Assembly (NCBI GenBank): GCA_022842785.1
Contig: JALHOW010000002.1
Span: 186,001 to 250,000 of the forward strand
Direction of reading: 5' to 3'
DNA: 64,000 bases
From: Hyphomicrobiaceae bacterium
GTDB taxonomy: Bacteria > Pseudomonadota > Alphaproteobacteria > Rhizobiales > Hyphomicrobiaceae
Shown here: piece by piece, positions 27,048 through 34,320 of the stretch
Layout: each line of letters starts with the position of its first letter
Numbering within the stretch: position 1 is the stretch's first letter
Made by a program: the position numbers and the translations under genes
Notes under the pieces: generated by a model
Told to the model about the DNA's origin: nothing
The model's database searches: none
Seen by the model: the letters and a program-made list of their open reading frames with translations, nothing else

Positions 27048-27605
27048 ATGACCATAACGATCTCGGATGCCCTGATAATCCTAGCCACGCTTCTAAGCCC
27101 CTTGATCGCAATCCAAGTCCAGAAGTGGATCGAGCGGGCAACCGAGCGCCGCGATACTCAGCAACAGGTCTTCCGCACGCTTATGGCAACGCGAGCAACG
27201 CGCCTCGATGCGGAGCATGTGCACGCACTCAACAGGATTGATCTTGACTTCGGAGCCGCTGGGCGACGGCAGAACGCACTTGAGCGCGAAGTAATAGATC
27301 GGTGGCGGCTTTACGCCGACCATCTCAACATCGTCCCATCGGACAACCCCACGGAAAGCGAGCAGTTGGCGTGGGCTCAGAGAAGCGACGACTTGTTCGT
27401 CGAACTCCTCTACGCCCTGTCTAAAGCTCTCGGATACTCATTCGACCGCGTCCAACTGCGCCGCGCGGTGTATCGTCCTCGTGCTCACGGATTGATCGAA
27501 AGTCGGCAGGAGATCATTCAACGAGGCTTTGCCGGTCTCTTCACCGGCGAGACGACACTGCCAATGCGGGTGGTGGAACTGCCGCCGATAGACGGGCGAA
27601 GTTAA
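27048..27605 (+). CDS. Membrane-anchored protein resembling the DUF6680 family (island gene 2)
   Basis: The 185-aa protein starts with an N-terminal transmembrane helix (ISDALIILATLLSPLIAIQVQ), then KWIERATERRDTQQQVFRTLMATRATRLDAEHVHALNRIDLDF. This wording recalls DUF6680 proteins, an assignment made from memory without a search. The start is ATG 27048 directly after GGAGGGGG; ATG 27027 would add seven residues. With the preceding gene it forms a two-gene unit of membrane-tethered proteins beside an orphan methyltransferase. Function is unknown; a phage-defence role is conceivable from context only. Confidence 0.65.
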   Translation: MTITISDALIILATLLSPLIAIQVQKWIERATERRDTQQQVFRTLMATRATRLDAEHVHALNRIDLDFGAAGRRQNALEREVIDRWRLYADHLNIVPSDNPTESEQLAWAQRSDDLFVELLYALSKALGYSFDRVQLRRAVYRPRAHGLIESRQEIIQRGFAGLFTGETTLPMRVVELPPIDGRS

Positions 27606-27893
27606 ACGCCATGCTGCTGTCAAACAGGCTATCATTGTGCCGTCAACGGGATATCACCCGCAGAGATCATGCTCAAGAATATCGCGCACTTTCAATAGCT
27701 TCCGTCCGCTGTAGTACCACGTTGTATCGCTCCTACGGGGCGCCATAGAGCATTGATTCCGAGGTATTTTTCTCGGAGTATGCTCGCCACATCTTCTCTT
27801 ATCCCTTTCCGTAGTGCGCCGACGCGACCGGCCATCGTATATCTTGAGAGATGGCGGTCCCTCCCATAGCTCAATGCGTCCACAGCGCTGCCC
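27606..27893. other. Gene-free right end of the island and upstream region of the sensor kinase
   Basis: This 288-bp stretch contains no credible gene. It holds the 12-mer AACGGGATATCA (27645-27656) and the tRNA-end copy CCTACGGGGCGCCA (27732-27745). An AT-richer stretch with a small stem (CCGAG/CTCGG around 27760-27777) lies before the kinase start. The kinase promoter is presumably here, but I see no strong -35/-10 pair. Confidence 0.5.
27732..27745 (+). repeat. Right att-like repeat (displaced tRNA-Glu 3' end)
   Basis: CCTACGGGGCGCCA matches the tRNA-Glu 3' end except for C in place of T at tRNA position 72. That C would restore a Watson-Crick G1-C72 pair, so this may be the ancestral tRNA tail displaced when the element inserted. 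Confidence 0.55.
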
Positions 27894-29504
27894 ATGTTCG
27901 ATAATGAGATCAGCGCCTGGGTTCGCCGAAGGTCGACCTGGCTGATAGGTCTTGCCTATCTGACGGCGTATGTCGCGCTGGACTGGGCGAGTTACGTTCA
28001 GCCGTTCGGCCCGTTCGGCGTCACACCATGGAATCCGTACACCGGCTTGAGCTTCGTTCTCATTCTGCTCTGCGGGCCTCGCTACATTCCGCTGCTGTTC
28101 GTCGCGCCTTTTCTTGCGGACCTCGTTGTTCGTCACCTCCCTGCACCGCTACCTGCTGGCTTGTTACTTTGGCTGGTGGTCGGCGCCGGCTACTCGGCGG
28201 CGACACTCGCGCTTTCCAAAGGCAAATACGACTTTCAGATTCGGTTGCCGCGGCTCTATGACATCTGGATACTCCTGCTGGTGGCCACCTCCAGCACGGT
28301 CTTTGTGGCCTGTCTCTATGCTGCGATCCTCGCCTCGGCTGATCTCATCGCGTGGCGCGATTTTTTTGTAGCTGCGCTTCGGCTGTGGATCGGCGATCTG
28401 ATTGGCATCGCGGTCGTCACGCCATTCGCATTGCTCGTGGCAACGGGACGACGCCTCAAGCTCACTTGGGAGACGCTAGCTCAGTTCATCGCCATGTGTG
28501 CCGCACTTTGGGCGGTCTTTCATGGCCCTGCTATGCCGCAGCTCTATCGCTTTTATCTCCTGTTTCTGCCGATCATCTGGATCGCGCTCCGCTCAGGCCT
28601 GCCGGGAGCGTGCACAGGCCTCGTGATCACCCAGCTCGCTCTCATGTTCGTCATCGAGTTTCTGCTGCCGGGAAGCGTGGACACCACGACCTATCAGGAA
28701 ATGATGCTCGTTCTGACCCTGACAGGGCTCGCTGCTGGTGGCGTCGTGATGGAGCGCGAGCAGGCCGAGTATCGCTTGCGGCTGCAGCAGGAGGCTCATG
28801 CACGCTTGACACGCCTCGGCAGCATCAACGAGCTCTCGGCCGCCGTCGCTCACGAGATCAACCAGCCGCTCTCTGCCGCGGCGACGTACACGCGTCTGCT
28901 GGCAGAGGAACTCGGCGAGCGGGATTTCCCTATCGCCGATGCGCGAGAAAGTGCGGAAAAGGCCAACACTCAAGTCCAGCGCGCGGCAGCCGTGGTACGT
29001 CGGCTGCGCGACCTCATTCAAACGGGCCGCATCGAACAGAGCACCGTCGAGATGAGCGAGCTTCTCAATGCCGCGCTCGAGGTCGTCAAGCCGGAGTTGC
29101 AGCGCGCGGGCGTATCGATCGTGAGCCAGGTCGAGGGAGATCTTCCTCGCGTGACCGTCGACGTGCTGCAGATCGAGCAGGTGCTGATCAATCTCGTTCG
29201 CAATGCCTACGAAGCCATAGAGGGCGCCGGCTACAGCTCAGGCACGATCAGCGTCATGGCCCGGCGCTCGACGAAGGGCGAGCCGGAAATCGTCATTGGT
29301 GACACCGGGCCAGGTTTCGACAGTGAGCAGATCGCCAATCCGTTTACGCCATTCCATACCACCAAGCGCGGTGGCCTCGGCATGGGCCTCAGCCTGTGCC
29401 GATCCATCGTGGAGGCGCACGGAGGTCGGATCTGGCTTGCAAATGGGCCGCAAGGCGCCGAAGTTCATTTCACGCTTCAAGATCGCAACTCGCCACCGCC
29501 ATGA
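27894..29504 (+). CDS. Sensor histidine kinase with MASE1-like membrane domain
   Basis: The first 290 residues form about eight membrane segments with a MASE1-like pattern (WNPYTGLSFVLILLCGPRYIP near 45-65). A HisKA domain with phospho-acceptor His320 (AVAHEINQPLSAAATY) follows, then an HATPase domain with N box NLVRNAYEAI, G1 DTGPGFD and G2 GGLGMGLSL. It should autophosphorylate in response to an unknown signal and pass phosphate to the FixJ-type regulator, whose ATG overlaps this stop codon by 4 bp. MASE1 ligands are mostly unknown. Confidence 0.9.
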   Translation: MFDNEISAWVRRRSTWLIGLAYLTAYVALDWASYVQPFGPFGVTPWNPYTGLSFVLILLCGPRYIPLLFVAPFLADLVVRHLPAPLPAGLLLWLVVGAGYSAATLALSKGKYDFQIRLPRLYDIWILLLVATSSTVFVACLYAAILASADLIAWRDFFVAALRLWIGDLIGIAVVTPFALLVATGRRLKLTWETLAQFIAMCAALWAVFHGPAMPQLYRFYLLFLPIIWIALRSGLPGACTGLVITQLALMFVIEFLLPGSVDTTTYQEMMLVLTLTGLAAGGVVMEREQAEYRLRLQQEAHARLTRLGSINELSAAVAHEINQPLSAAATYTRLLAEELGERDFPIADARESAEKANTQVQRAAAVVRRLRDLIQTGRIEQSTVEMSELLNAALEVVKPELQRAGVSIVSQVEGDLPRVTVDVLQIEQVLINLVRNAYEAIEGAGYSSGTISVMARRSTKGEPEIVIGDTGPGFDSEQIANPFTPFHTTKRGGLGMGLSLCRSIVEAHGGRIWLANGPQGAEVHFTLQDRNSPPP

Positions 29505-30130
29505 AGAAACTCGTAGTCGATCTCATTGACGACGACGCTGGAGTCCTTGATTCCCTCAGCGTCTACCTCGGCGCGAAGAAATTCGTCACGCGCACACATC
29601 GCCTGGCAGAAGACTTCCTGCGCTCGCGTCAGCGAGATGGTCCCGCAGACTGTATCGTTTCGGATGTTCGAATGCCGCGCCTTTCGGGGCTCGAGTTGCA
29701 GACCTTGTTGAACAAGGCCAAGTGGAGCGAGCCCCTCATCCTCATCACCGGTTTCGCGACGATCGACGCCGCCGTATCGGCCATCAAAGCGGGGGCCTTC
29801 GACTTCATCGAGAAGCCTGTCTCCGAACGGCGCCTTATCGCGAGCATCAAAGCAGCTGTTGCTCAGACACAGCGCTTTGAAGCGGAGCGGCAAGATCTCA
29901 TGGATATGAAGAGCCGCGTCGAGAGCCTCTCCCCCCGCGAGCAGGAAGTTTTGCAGCTCGCCGCCCGGGGGCTCACCAGTCGCGAGATGGCCTCGGAGCT
30001 GGGCATCAGTCCCCGGACCGTGGAAGTACATCGGGCGGCCGTCATGCATAAGACCGGCGCCGGAAGTGTCGCCGATCTAGTCCGGATCGTTCTCCAGATC
30101 GAGGACGGCCTGAAAGACCACCCCCGCTAG
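29501..30130 (+). CDS. FixJ-family response regulator
   Basis: A receiver domain (residues about 1-120) has the acidic pair in LIDDDAG, the phospho-acceptor D55 in CIVSDVRMPR, and the conserved Lys in FIEKPV. A LuxR-type helix-turn-helix (SLSPREQEVLQLAARGLTSREMASELGISPRTVEVHRA) forms the C-terminus. The 209-aa length and LPREQ-like linker fit the FixJ/TtrR group. It is translationally coupled to the kinase. The sox genes begin about 0.9 kb downstream on the other strand and are possible, unproven targets. Confidence 0.92.
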   Translation: MKKLVVDLIDDDAGVLDSLSVYLGAKKFVTRTHRLAEDFLRSRQRDGPADCIVSDVRMPRLSGLELQTLLNKAKWSEPLILITGFATIDAAVSAIKAGAFDFIEKPVSERRLIASIKAAVAQTQRFEAERQDLMDMKSRVESLSPREQEVLQLAARGLTSREMASELGISPRTVEVHRAAVMHKTGAGSVADLVRIVLQIEDGLKDHPR

Positions 30131-30210
30131 GCAATCCCCTCCTGACACCTATCCCTGCTGTCAACACGCCGCAGGCTCGGCGATCCGCGAATGTCTTGCG
30201 CTCTCATTTA

Positions 30211-30247
30211 TACGTAAATATACGTATTTATTACGTGCTAATACGTA
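30211..30247. promoter_or_regulatory. Helically phased array of TACGTA sites
   Basis: TACGTA occurs at 30211-30216, 30221-30226 and 30242-30247, with TACGTG at 30232-30237. The spacings are 10, 11 and 10 bp, about one helix turn. The stretch is strongly AT-rich against its surroundings and lies 38 bp upstream of the HTH gene at 30285. Such a row of identical palindromes on one DNA face suggests cooperative binding of a dimeric regulator, possibly the adjacent HTH protein. Confidence 0.6.
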
Positions 30248-30284
30248 TGGGCAATTTCGCCGTTGGCGACCGAGGGCAGGACTG

Positions 30285-30770
30285 GTGCAAGCCAAGCGCA
30301 AGCGCAACAGCCGGATACTCGAACTTCTCGAGCAGGGCGTGAGCCGGTCGACGATTGCTGCGCAGCATCACATTACGAATGGCCGGATCGCCCAGATCGT
30401 TGCCGCGACGAGCCCCGTGGACAAGCGCCGCGCCGAGCTTGTTACCCAATACGGAAAGCGTCCGAACTTCGCGCGACTGGGCGACGACACGCCGGTCGAA
30501 GTCCTGATGCTCGCAAAATCCGAAACGCATGGATGGGCCGTTCGCATACTCGCGCTCAGCAGCGGGCGCAAGCCGATCAAGACCCTCGGCGAGCTCCGCA
30601 ACATGAGTGATGAGGAACTCTTTGTGAGGCGCGGCGTGGGGGCTGGATTGTTCGCAGAGATCCGTGCCCATTGCCCTCGGACGCCGTCGAAGAGCGATAA
30701 GCCGCTGCGCAAGAACGCCAGCCGGAAGGCCGCTCTGCGCCCCGCTTCGCCGCTGACCCGCACCCCGTGA
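30285..30770 (+). CDS. Putative DNA-binding protein: HTH plus RNA-polymerase alpha-CTD-like domain
   Basis: The 161-aa basic protein has an N-terminal helix-turn-helix (RILELLEQGVSRSTIAAQHH, residues 11-30, and TNGRIAQIVA). A second region at about 70-129 (IKTLGELRNMSDEELFVRRG, then GLFAEIRAHC) resembles the helix-hairpin-helix C-terminal domain of RNA polymerase alpha. A Lys/Arg/Pro-rich tail follows. The start is GTG 30285. I do not recognise the full family. Being directly behind the TACGTA array, it may be autoregulated. Confidence 0.6.
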   Translation: MQAKRKRNSRILELLEQGVSRSTIAAQHHITNGRIAQIVAATSPVDKRRAELVTQYGKRPNFARLGDDTPVEVLMLAKSETHGWAVRILALSSGRKPIKTLGELRNMSDEELFVRRGVGAGLFAEIRAHCPRTPSKSDKPLRKNASRKAALRPASPLTRTP

Positions 30771-31001
30771 GCTGCGGCCTCTCCGGCAACCGAGGTCGCT
30801 ATTATACTTTTGTCTAAGACCGCCCGATTGTGCGCGAATAAGCGCTAAATCGGCTGCCTGCACGCAAATTTGGGTAGAATTATCGAGGGGCAGCGGATTG
30901 GCGCGCACGTCGTTTGCTGATCCATGATTCCGTCATCAGCGCCAATATGCGCGACCGCGGCTGGATACACGCGGGGCAAATCTCGTGCAATTAGACGTTC
31001 G

Positions 31002-31787
31002 CTAGGGTCTGACGGCCGGGCTCTCCATGGACATCCCGCGCGCCCTCCACATGAGGTAGGTCTCGAGCGCAATGAGCTCCCGCGAGCCGTAGGCATGATT
31101 CTCTGCGCGGATCCCCGTCAGACAATTACGCAATCGCCGCTGGAGTGAGCCGAGCGTCTGCCATTCGAGACGATAGAGCGGATAGCCATTCGGATGACCC
31201 TGCGGAATGGTATTGCCCGCGAGCTTGCCGCCATAATGCTGGTCGTGACACTGGGCGCAGGAGAGATTGAGCTGGCCCTGACGCTGCCGGAAGATATCCC
31301 GCCCCGCAGCAATGGTCTCGCCGAGCTTCTTTTCATCGATCGCGATCGGCTTTCCCCGCGATTGCAGGGCGAGGTAGGCCGATAGCGCGAGCAGTTCCCT
31401 GCTCTCATAGGCGAGGGTCTGTGCGTTCTGGTTTTCGACGCGGCACGCATTGATCCGGCCTTCGAGCGTCACCGGGCCGCCGCGTTTTGCATCGAACGCA
31501 GGATAGCGCGCAGCGACCCCGGCCATGCTCTGCTTTGCGTCACCATGACAGTCGGCACAAGCCCGCGCCGCCGAACCGGTCTTTGCCCGCCAGAGCGCCT
31601 CGCCATCCAGAACCCAGAGCATGCCGGGATTGTCGGTGTCCGCATCCTGCATCGCGCGCGTCGCGGGCGCCATGTCGTCATAGGACGAGCGCTGCTTTTC
31701 GCGCGGAAGATCCTCGCTGGCACCAGCAATCGCACTCGCCACGATGAGCAATCCAGCCAGGAGGGCAGCGCAGCGCATGGGGCTCAT
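31002..31787 (-). CDS. soxA: SoxA, diheme c-type cytochrome of the SoxAX complex
   Basis: SoxA with SoxX oxidatively attaches thiosulfate to the SoxY cysteine in the periplasm. A signal peptide (ALLAGLLIVASAIAGASE) precedes two haem-binding motifs, CADCH (77-81) and CAQCH (177-181), so this is the two-haem type. Cys222 in LRNCLTG is the conserved haem-ligating active-site cysteine. The start is ATG 31787, overlapping the soxZ stop by 4 bp. It is the last gene of the operon; soxB does not follow. Confidence 0.93.
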   Translation of the reverse strand: MSPMRCAALLAGLLIVASAIAGASEDLPREKQRSSYDDMAPATRAMQDADTDNPGMLWVLDGEALWRAKTGSAARACADCHGDAKQSMAGVAARYPAFDAKRGGPVTLEGRINACRVENQNAQTLAYESRELLALSAYLALQSRGKPIAIDEKKLGETIAAGRDIFRQRQGQLNLSCAQCHDQHYGGKLAGNTIPQGHPNGYPLYRLEWQTLGSLQRRLRNCLTGIRAENHAYGSRELIALETYLMWRARGMSMESPAVRP

Positions 31788-32104
31788 TCGACCGTGATGG
31801 TGGCCTGCTCGCTTGCGGCAAAGCCATTGTCGCCGCGCCATGTGAGTTCGATCGTGCCGCTTTCAGTCGCCACCGTCGTGAATGTGATGAAGGGATTGGC
31901 GGCAATGGCCGGAAAGAGCTCCGCGCGGAAGATCTCCTCACCATTGTAGGTGGCAATGAAGGTCGTGATGATGTCGCGCGGGATCGGGGCGCCGGTCGTC
32001 GAATAGCGAAAGCCGGTCTCCATCTGATGCGACATCAGCGTCCTGATGGTGATCACCTCGCCGCGCTTGGCTTTGGGCGGAATGTTGACGAGCGCACGGG
32101 CCAT
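31784..32104 (-). CDS. soxZ: SoxZ, thiosulfate oxidation carrier complex subunit
   Basis: SoxZ is the small partner of SoxY in the periplasmic carrier complex. The 106-aa protein shows the family pattern MARALVNIPPKAKRGEVITIRTLMSHQMETGFR and PFITFTTVATESGTIELTW. It has no signal peptide, as usual: it is exported by the Tat system bound to SoxY. The start is ATG 32104, sharing one base with the soxY stop (TGATG). Confidence 0.94.
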   Translation of the reverse strand: MARALVNIPPKAKRGEVITIRTLMSHQMETGFRYSTTGAPIPRDIITTFIATYNGEEIFRAELFPAIAANPFITFTTVATESGTIELTWRGDNGFAASEQATITVE

Positions 32105-32595
32105 CAGATCAGATCCTCCAGGCAGGCGCCAAGCGTAATGATGATATTCACGCTCCCCGACCAGAACGAACCGTTCGACATCTCGGCGATGGCGACGACG
32201 GTCTGCGTGTCCGAGAGCCGCATGCGCGTCGATACCGTGGCGCGGCCGGCGCGCGGTCCAAGACGGCAGCTGATGACATTCGGCTGCGGGTTCTTCTCGG
32301 TCACGATGTGAATGGCGCGCACATGATCCGCCGCTGTCATCGGGCTGTCGACCGTCACGGCGCACGGCACCGTGTTGCCGTTCTCGACGAGTGGTGGAAT
32401 TTCGAGATGCACACGACCAGCGCTCACCTTGGCGCCGCCGGTAATCTTCTCGATGGCCGTGCGCATGTCGGCGGGCGTCGCGGCGAGCGGCGTCACGCGC
32501 ACAATCGTGAGCGCATATCCCGCCGTCGCAGCTCCCATGAGACGGAGCGCGTCACGGCGCGAGGTGAGATTCGAAGGCTTGCACGTCGAAGGCAT
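32104..32595 (-). CDS. soxY: SoxY, sulfur carrier protein, with non-canonical C-terminus
   Basis: SoxY carries sulfur intermediates covalently on a C-terminal cysteine. A Tat signal (RRDALRLMGAATAGYAL) is present, and the Ig-like domain includes HIVTEKNPQP, LGPRAGRATVSTRMRL and MSNGSFW. The usual mobile GGCGG tail is missing: the protein ends TLGACLEDLI, so the candidate carrier cysteine is followed by five residues. The nucleotide sequence there reads through cleanly into the TGA that overlaps soxZ, so no frameshift is evident. I believe other SoxY proteins with ACLE-type tails exist, but I cannot check this here. Confidence 0.9.
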   Translation of the reverse strand: MPSTCKPSNLTSRRDALRLMGAATAGYALTIVRVTPLAATPADMRTAIEKITGGAKVSAGRVHLEIPPLVENGNTVPCAVTVDSPMTAADHVRAIHIVTEKNPQPNVISCRLGPRAGRATVSTRMRLSDTQTVVAIAEMSNGSFWSGSVNIIITLGACLEDLI

Positions 32596-33045
32596 TCAGT
32601 TCTCCTTGAGCGTGGCAAGAAAAGCCACCACATCCTCGATCTGCTCGGCTGTCAACACGGGCTTGCCGCGGAACTGTGGCGCCACGCGTTGCAGATGATC
32701 GGTGCGATAATAGGCCGGCATGATCGTATCCGGGACCACCCGGCTCGAGTCGACGATCCTCATGCGCAACTGCGCGACGGACCATCGCGTTCCCGCGCCC
32801 TTGAGATCCGGCGCAAGCGTGCCCTGCTGCGGTACATCGGGGAATGGACCCGTATGGCAGAGCATACACAGCCCGACAAAGCGGTTCGTCACGATCTCGC
32901 GGCCGCGCGTCGGATCGCCCGTTGTGCCTGTGAGCGATTGAGGTATCGCGTCGCCGCGAACTTCGTACGACTTCACGTCATTCTGCGCGCACACGGGTGC
33001 AGCGAGAGCGACAGTCGCAGCGCATGCCATGAAGACGGGCCTCAA
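32596..33045 (-). CDS. soxX: SoxX, monohaem c-type cytochrome of the SoxAX complex
   Basis: The 149-aa periplasmic cytochrome accepts electrons in the SoxAX reaction. A signal peptide (MRPVFMACAATVALAAPVCAQ) is followed by a single haem motif CMLCH (60-64). The likely axial Met is M109 in PDTIMPAYY. The end reads TAEQIEDVVAFLATL, typical of SoxX. It overlaps the flavoprotein stop by 4 bp, and soxY begins immediately after its own stop. Confidence 0.92.
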   Translation of the reverse strand: MRPVFMACAATVALAAPVCAQNDVKSYEVRGDAIPQSLTGTTGDPTRGREIVTNRFVGLCMLCHTGPFPDVPQQGTLAPDLKGAGTRWSVAQLRMRIVDSSRVVPDTIMPAYYRTDHLQRVAPQFRGKPVLTAEQIEDVVAFLATLKEN

Positions 33046-34310
33046 CCGAACACCTCGCGCGTGACGGTCGTGAACCAGCCCTTGGCGTAGAGTGCTTCGG
33101 CAGCCCGCACATCAGGCGGCGCATCGGCACGGCTGACGCCACCAGAACCTTTGATCTCCGCGATCACGCCGCCTGCCGGGTGATACACACCTGCAACCGA
33201 GATGCCGTAGTCGGGTGTAACGAGGCTGTAGCAGGTATTGATGAGGCGCGGCTCAGGCGGCGTCCCGCCCGTCAGCAGCGTGGCAACGGCAGCAGCACAT
33301 ACTTTGGCCTGCGCATTGGCCGAGAAAGCGGACTTCGGCATAGCGCCGGCAATCGAAGCATCGCCGAGCACGTGAATTCCGGGCACGAGCCGAGATTCAA
33401 ACGTCGCCGGATCGATCGGACACCAACCAGTGGCGTCCGCGATGCCCGCAGCGGCGGCAATGGCGGCTGCGCGCTGTGGCGGGATGACATTGGCAACGGC
33501 GGCCGTGTGGCGCCCGAACTCGGTCACGAACGTGAGGCTCTCCGGCTCGACGCTCAGCACCTTGCCACCCTTCGAAAGCCCGACCCATTCGAGATGATCG
33601 GGAAAAAGCGCCGCCCACGCAGACAGGAACAGACGCTGCTTGGAAAACATGTCCTTGGCATCGAGCACGAGCAGCTTGGACTTTGGTTTGCGTGTCTTCA
33701 GGTAGTGCGCGATGAGGCTCGCACGCTCATACGGTCCCGGCGGACAGCGATATGGATTGGCCGGCACCGCCATGACGACGAGCCCGCCATCGTCCATGGC
33801 CTCGAGCTGACGGCGGAGCAGCGTCGTTTGCGTACCAGCTTTCCAGGCATGTGGCATCTTCTCGGCAGCCGCCATTCCATAACCGGGCAAGCCTTCCCAG
33901 TTGATGTCGATGCCCGGCGAGGCGATGAGCCGATCAAAGGGCAGCGTCGTCCCATCCTCGAGCGTGAGGACACGTGCCGAGCCATCCACGGACTTAGCCG
34001 CCGAGTAGGCGACGCGCACGCCGGCTTTCTCGATGCTGCGATAGCCGAATTCCTGCGCCGTCAACTCGCGCTCGCCCACGATAACGAGATTGCTGAACGG
34101 GCACGCCGTGAACGTGCGCTCGTTGGTGACCAGGACCACATCGGCGCCTGGCAATAGCGCCTTCATTTCGCGTGCAGCGGTCGCGCCACCGAAGCCGCCA
34201 CCGATCACGACGACACGCGGCGCGGCCTGTGCGGATACAAAAGGCGCGCCGAGCGTCACAGCACCGAGACCGGCGATCACACCGCGACGGGAGATGGCAT
34301 GTTTCATCAT
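33042..34310 (-). CDS. Flavocytochrome c sulfide dehydrogenase, flavoprotein subunit (FccB/SoxF-like)
   Basis: This periplasmic FAD enzyme oxidises sulfide (or regenerates the Sox carrier) and passes electrons to a c-type cytochrome. A Tat-type leader (ISRRGVIAGLGAVTLG) precedes the FAD-binding VVVIGGGFGGATAAR. The two redox cysteines of the family are seen in TACPFSN (Cys70) and NTCYSLV (Cys360), and the C-terminus matches the FCSD flavin-binding domain. The start is ATG 34310, 8 nt after GAGG. Its cytochrome partner gene ends 10 bp upstream. Confidence 0.92.
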   Translation of the reverse strand: MMKHAISRRGVIAGLGAVTLGAPFVSAQAAPRVVVIGGGFGGATAAREMKALLPGADVVLVTNERTFTACPFSNLVIVGERELTAQEFGYRSIEKAGVRVAYSAAKSVDGSARVLTLEDGTTLPFDRLIASPGIDINWEGLPGYGMAAAEKMPHAWKAGTQTTLLRRQLEAMDDGGLVVMAVPANPYRCPPGPYERASLIAHYLKTRKPKSKLLVLDAKDMFSKQRLFLSAWAALFPDHLEWVGLSKGGKVLSVEPESLTFVTEFGRHTAAVANVIPPQRAAAIAAAAGIADATGWCPIDPATFESRLVPGIHVLGDASIAGAMPKSAFSANAQAKVCAAAVATLLTGGTPPEPRLINTCYSLVTPDYGISVAGVYHPAGGVIAEIKGSGGVSRADAPPDVRAAEALYAKGWFTTVTREVFG

Positions 34311-34320
34311 CGCATCCGCC

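Larger units (their letters stand above)
24879..27745. mobile_element. Small tRNA-Glu-linked genomic island without an integrase
   Basis: The segment is bounded by CCTACGGGGTGCCA (end of tRNA-Glu) and CCTACGGGGCGCCA at 27732-27745, direct repeats differing at one base. Inside are an orphan C5 DNA methyltransferase and two membrane-anchored proteins, visibly AT-richer in spacers than the flanks, plus three GGGATATCA repeats near the ends. No integrase, relaxase or phage structural gene is present. I infer a degenerate or satellite-type integrative element; the boundaries are inferred from the repeats only. Confidence 0.55.

Noticed and set aside
24818-27893. CRISPR array or restriction-modification system in the island
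   Set aside because: The repeats are too few and too short for CRISPR, and no endonuclease motif (PD-(D/E)xK, HNH, GIY-YIG) was seen beside the methyltransferase.
30231-30908. 225-codon open frame opposite the HTH gene
   Set aside because: It would start antisense to the alpha-CTD-like gene and run into the TACGTA array; composition is that of a shadow frame.
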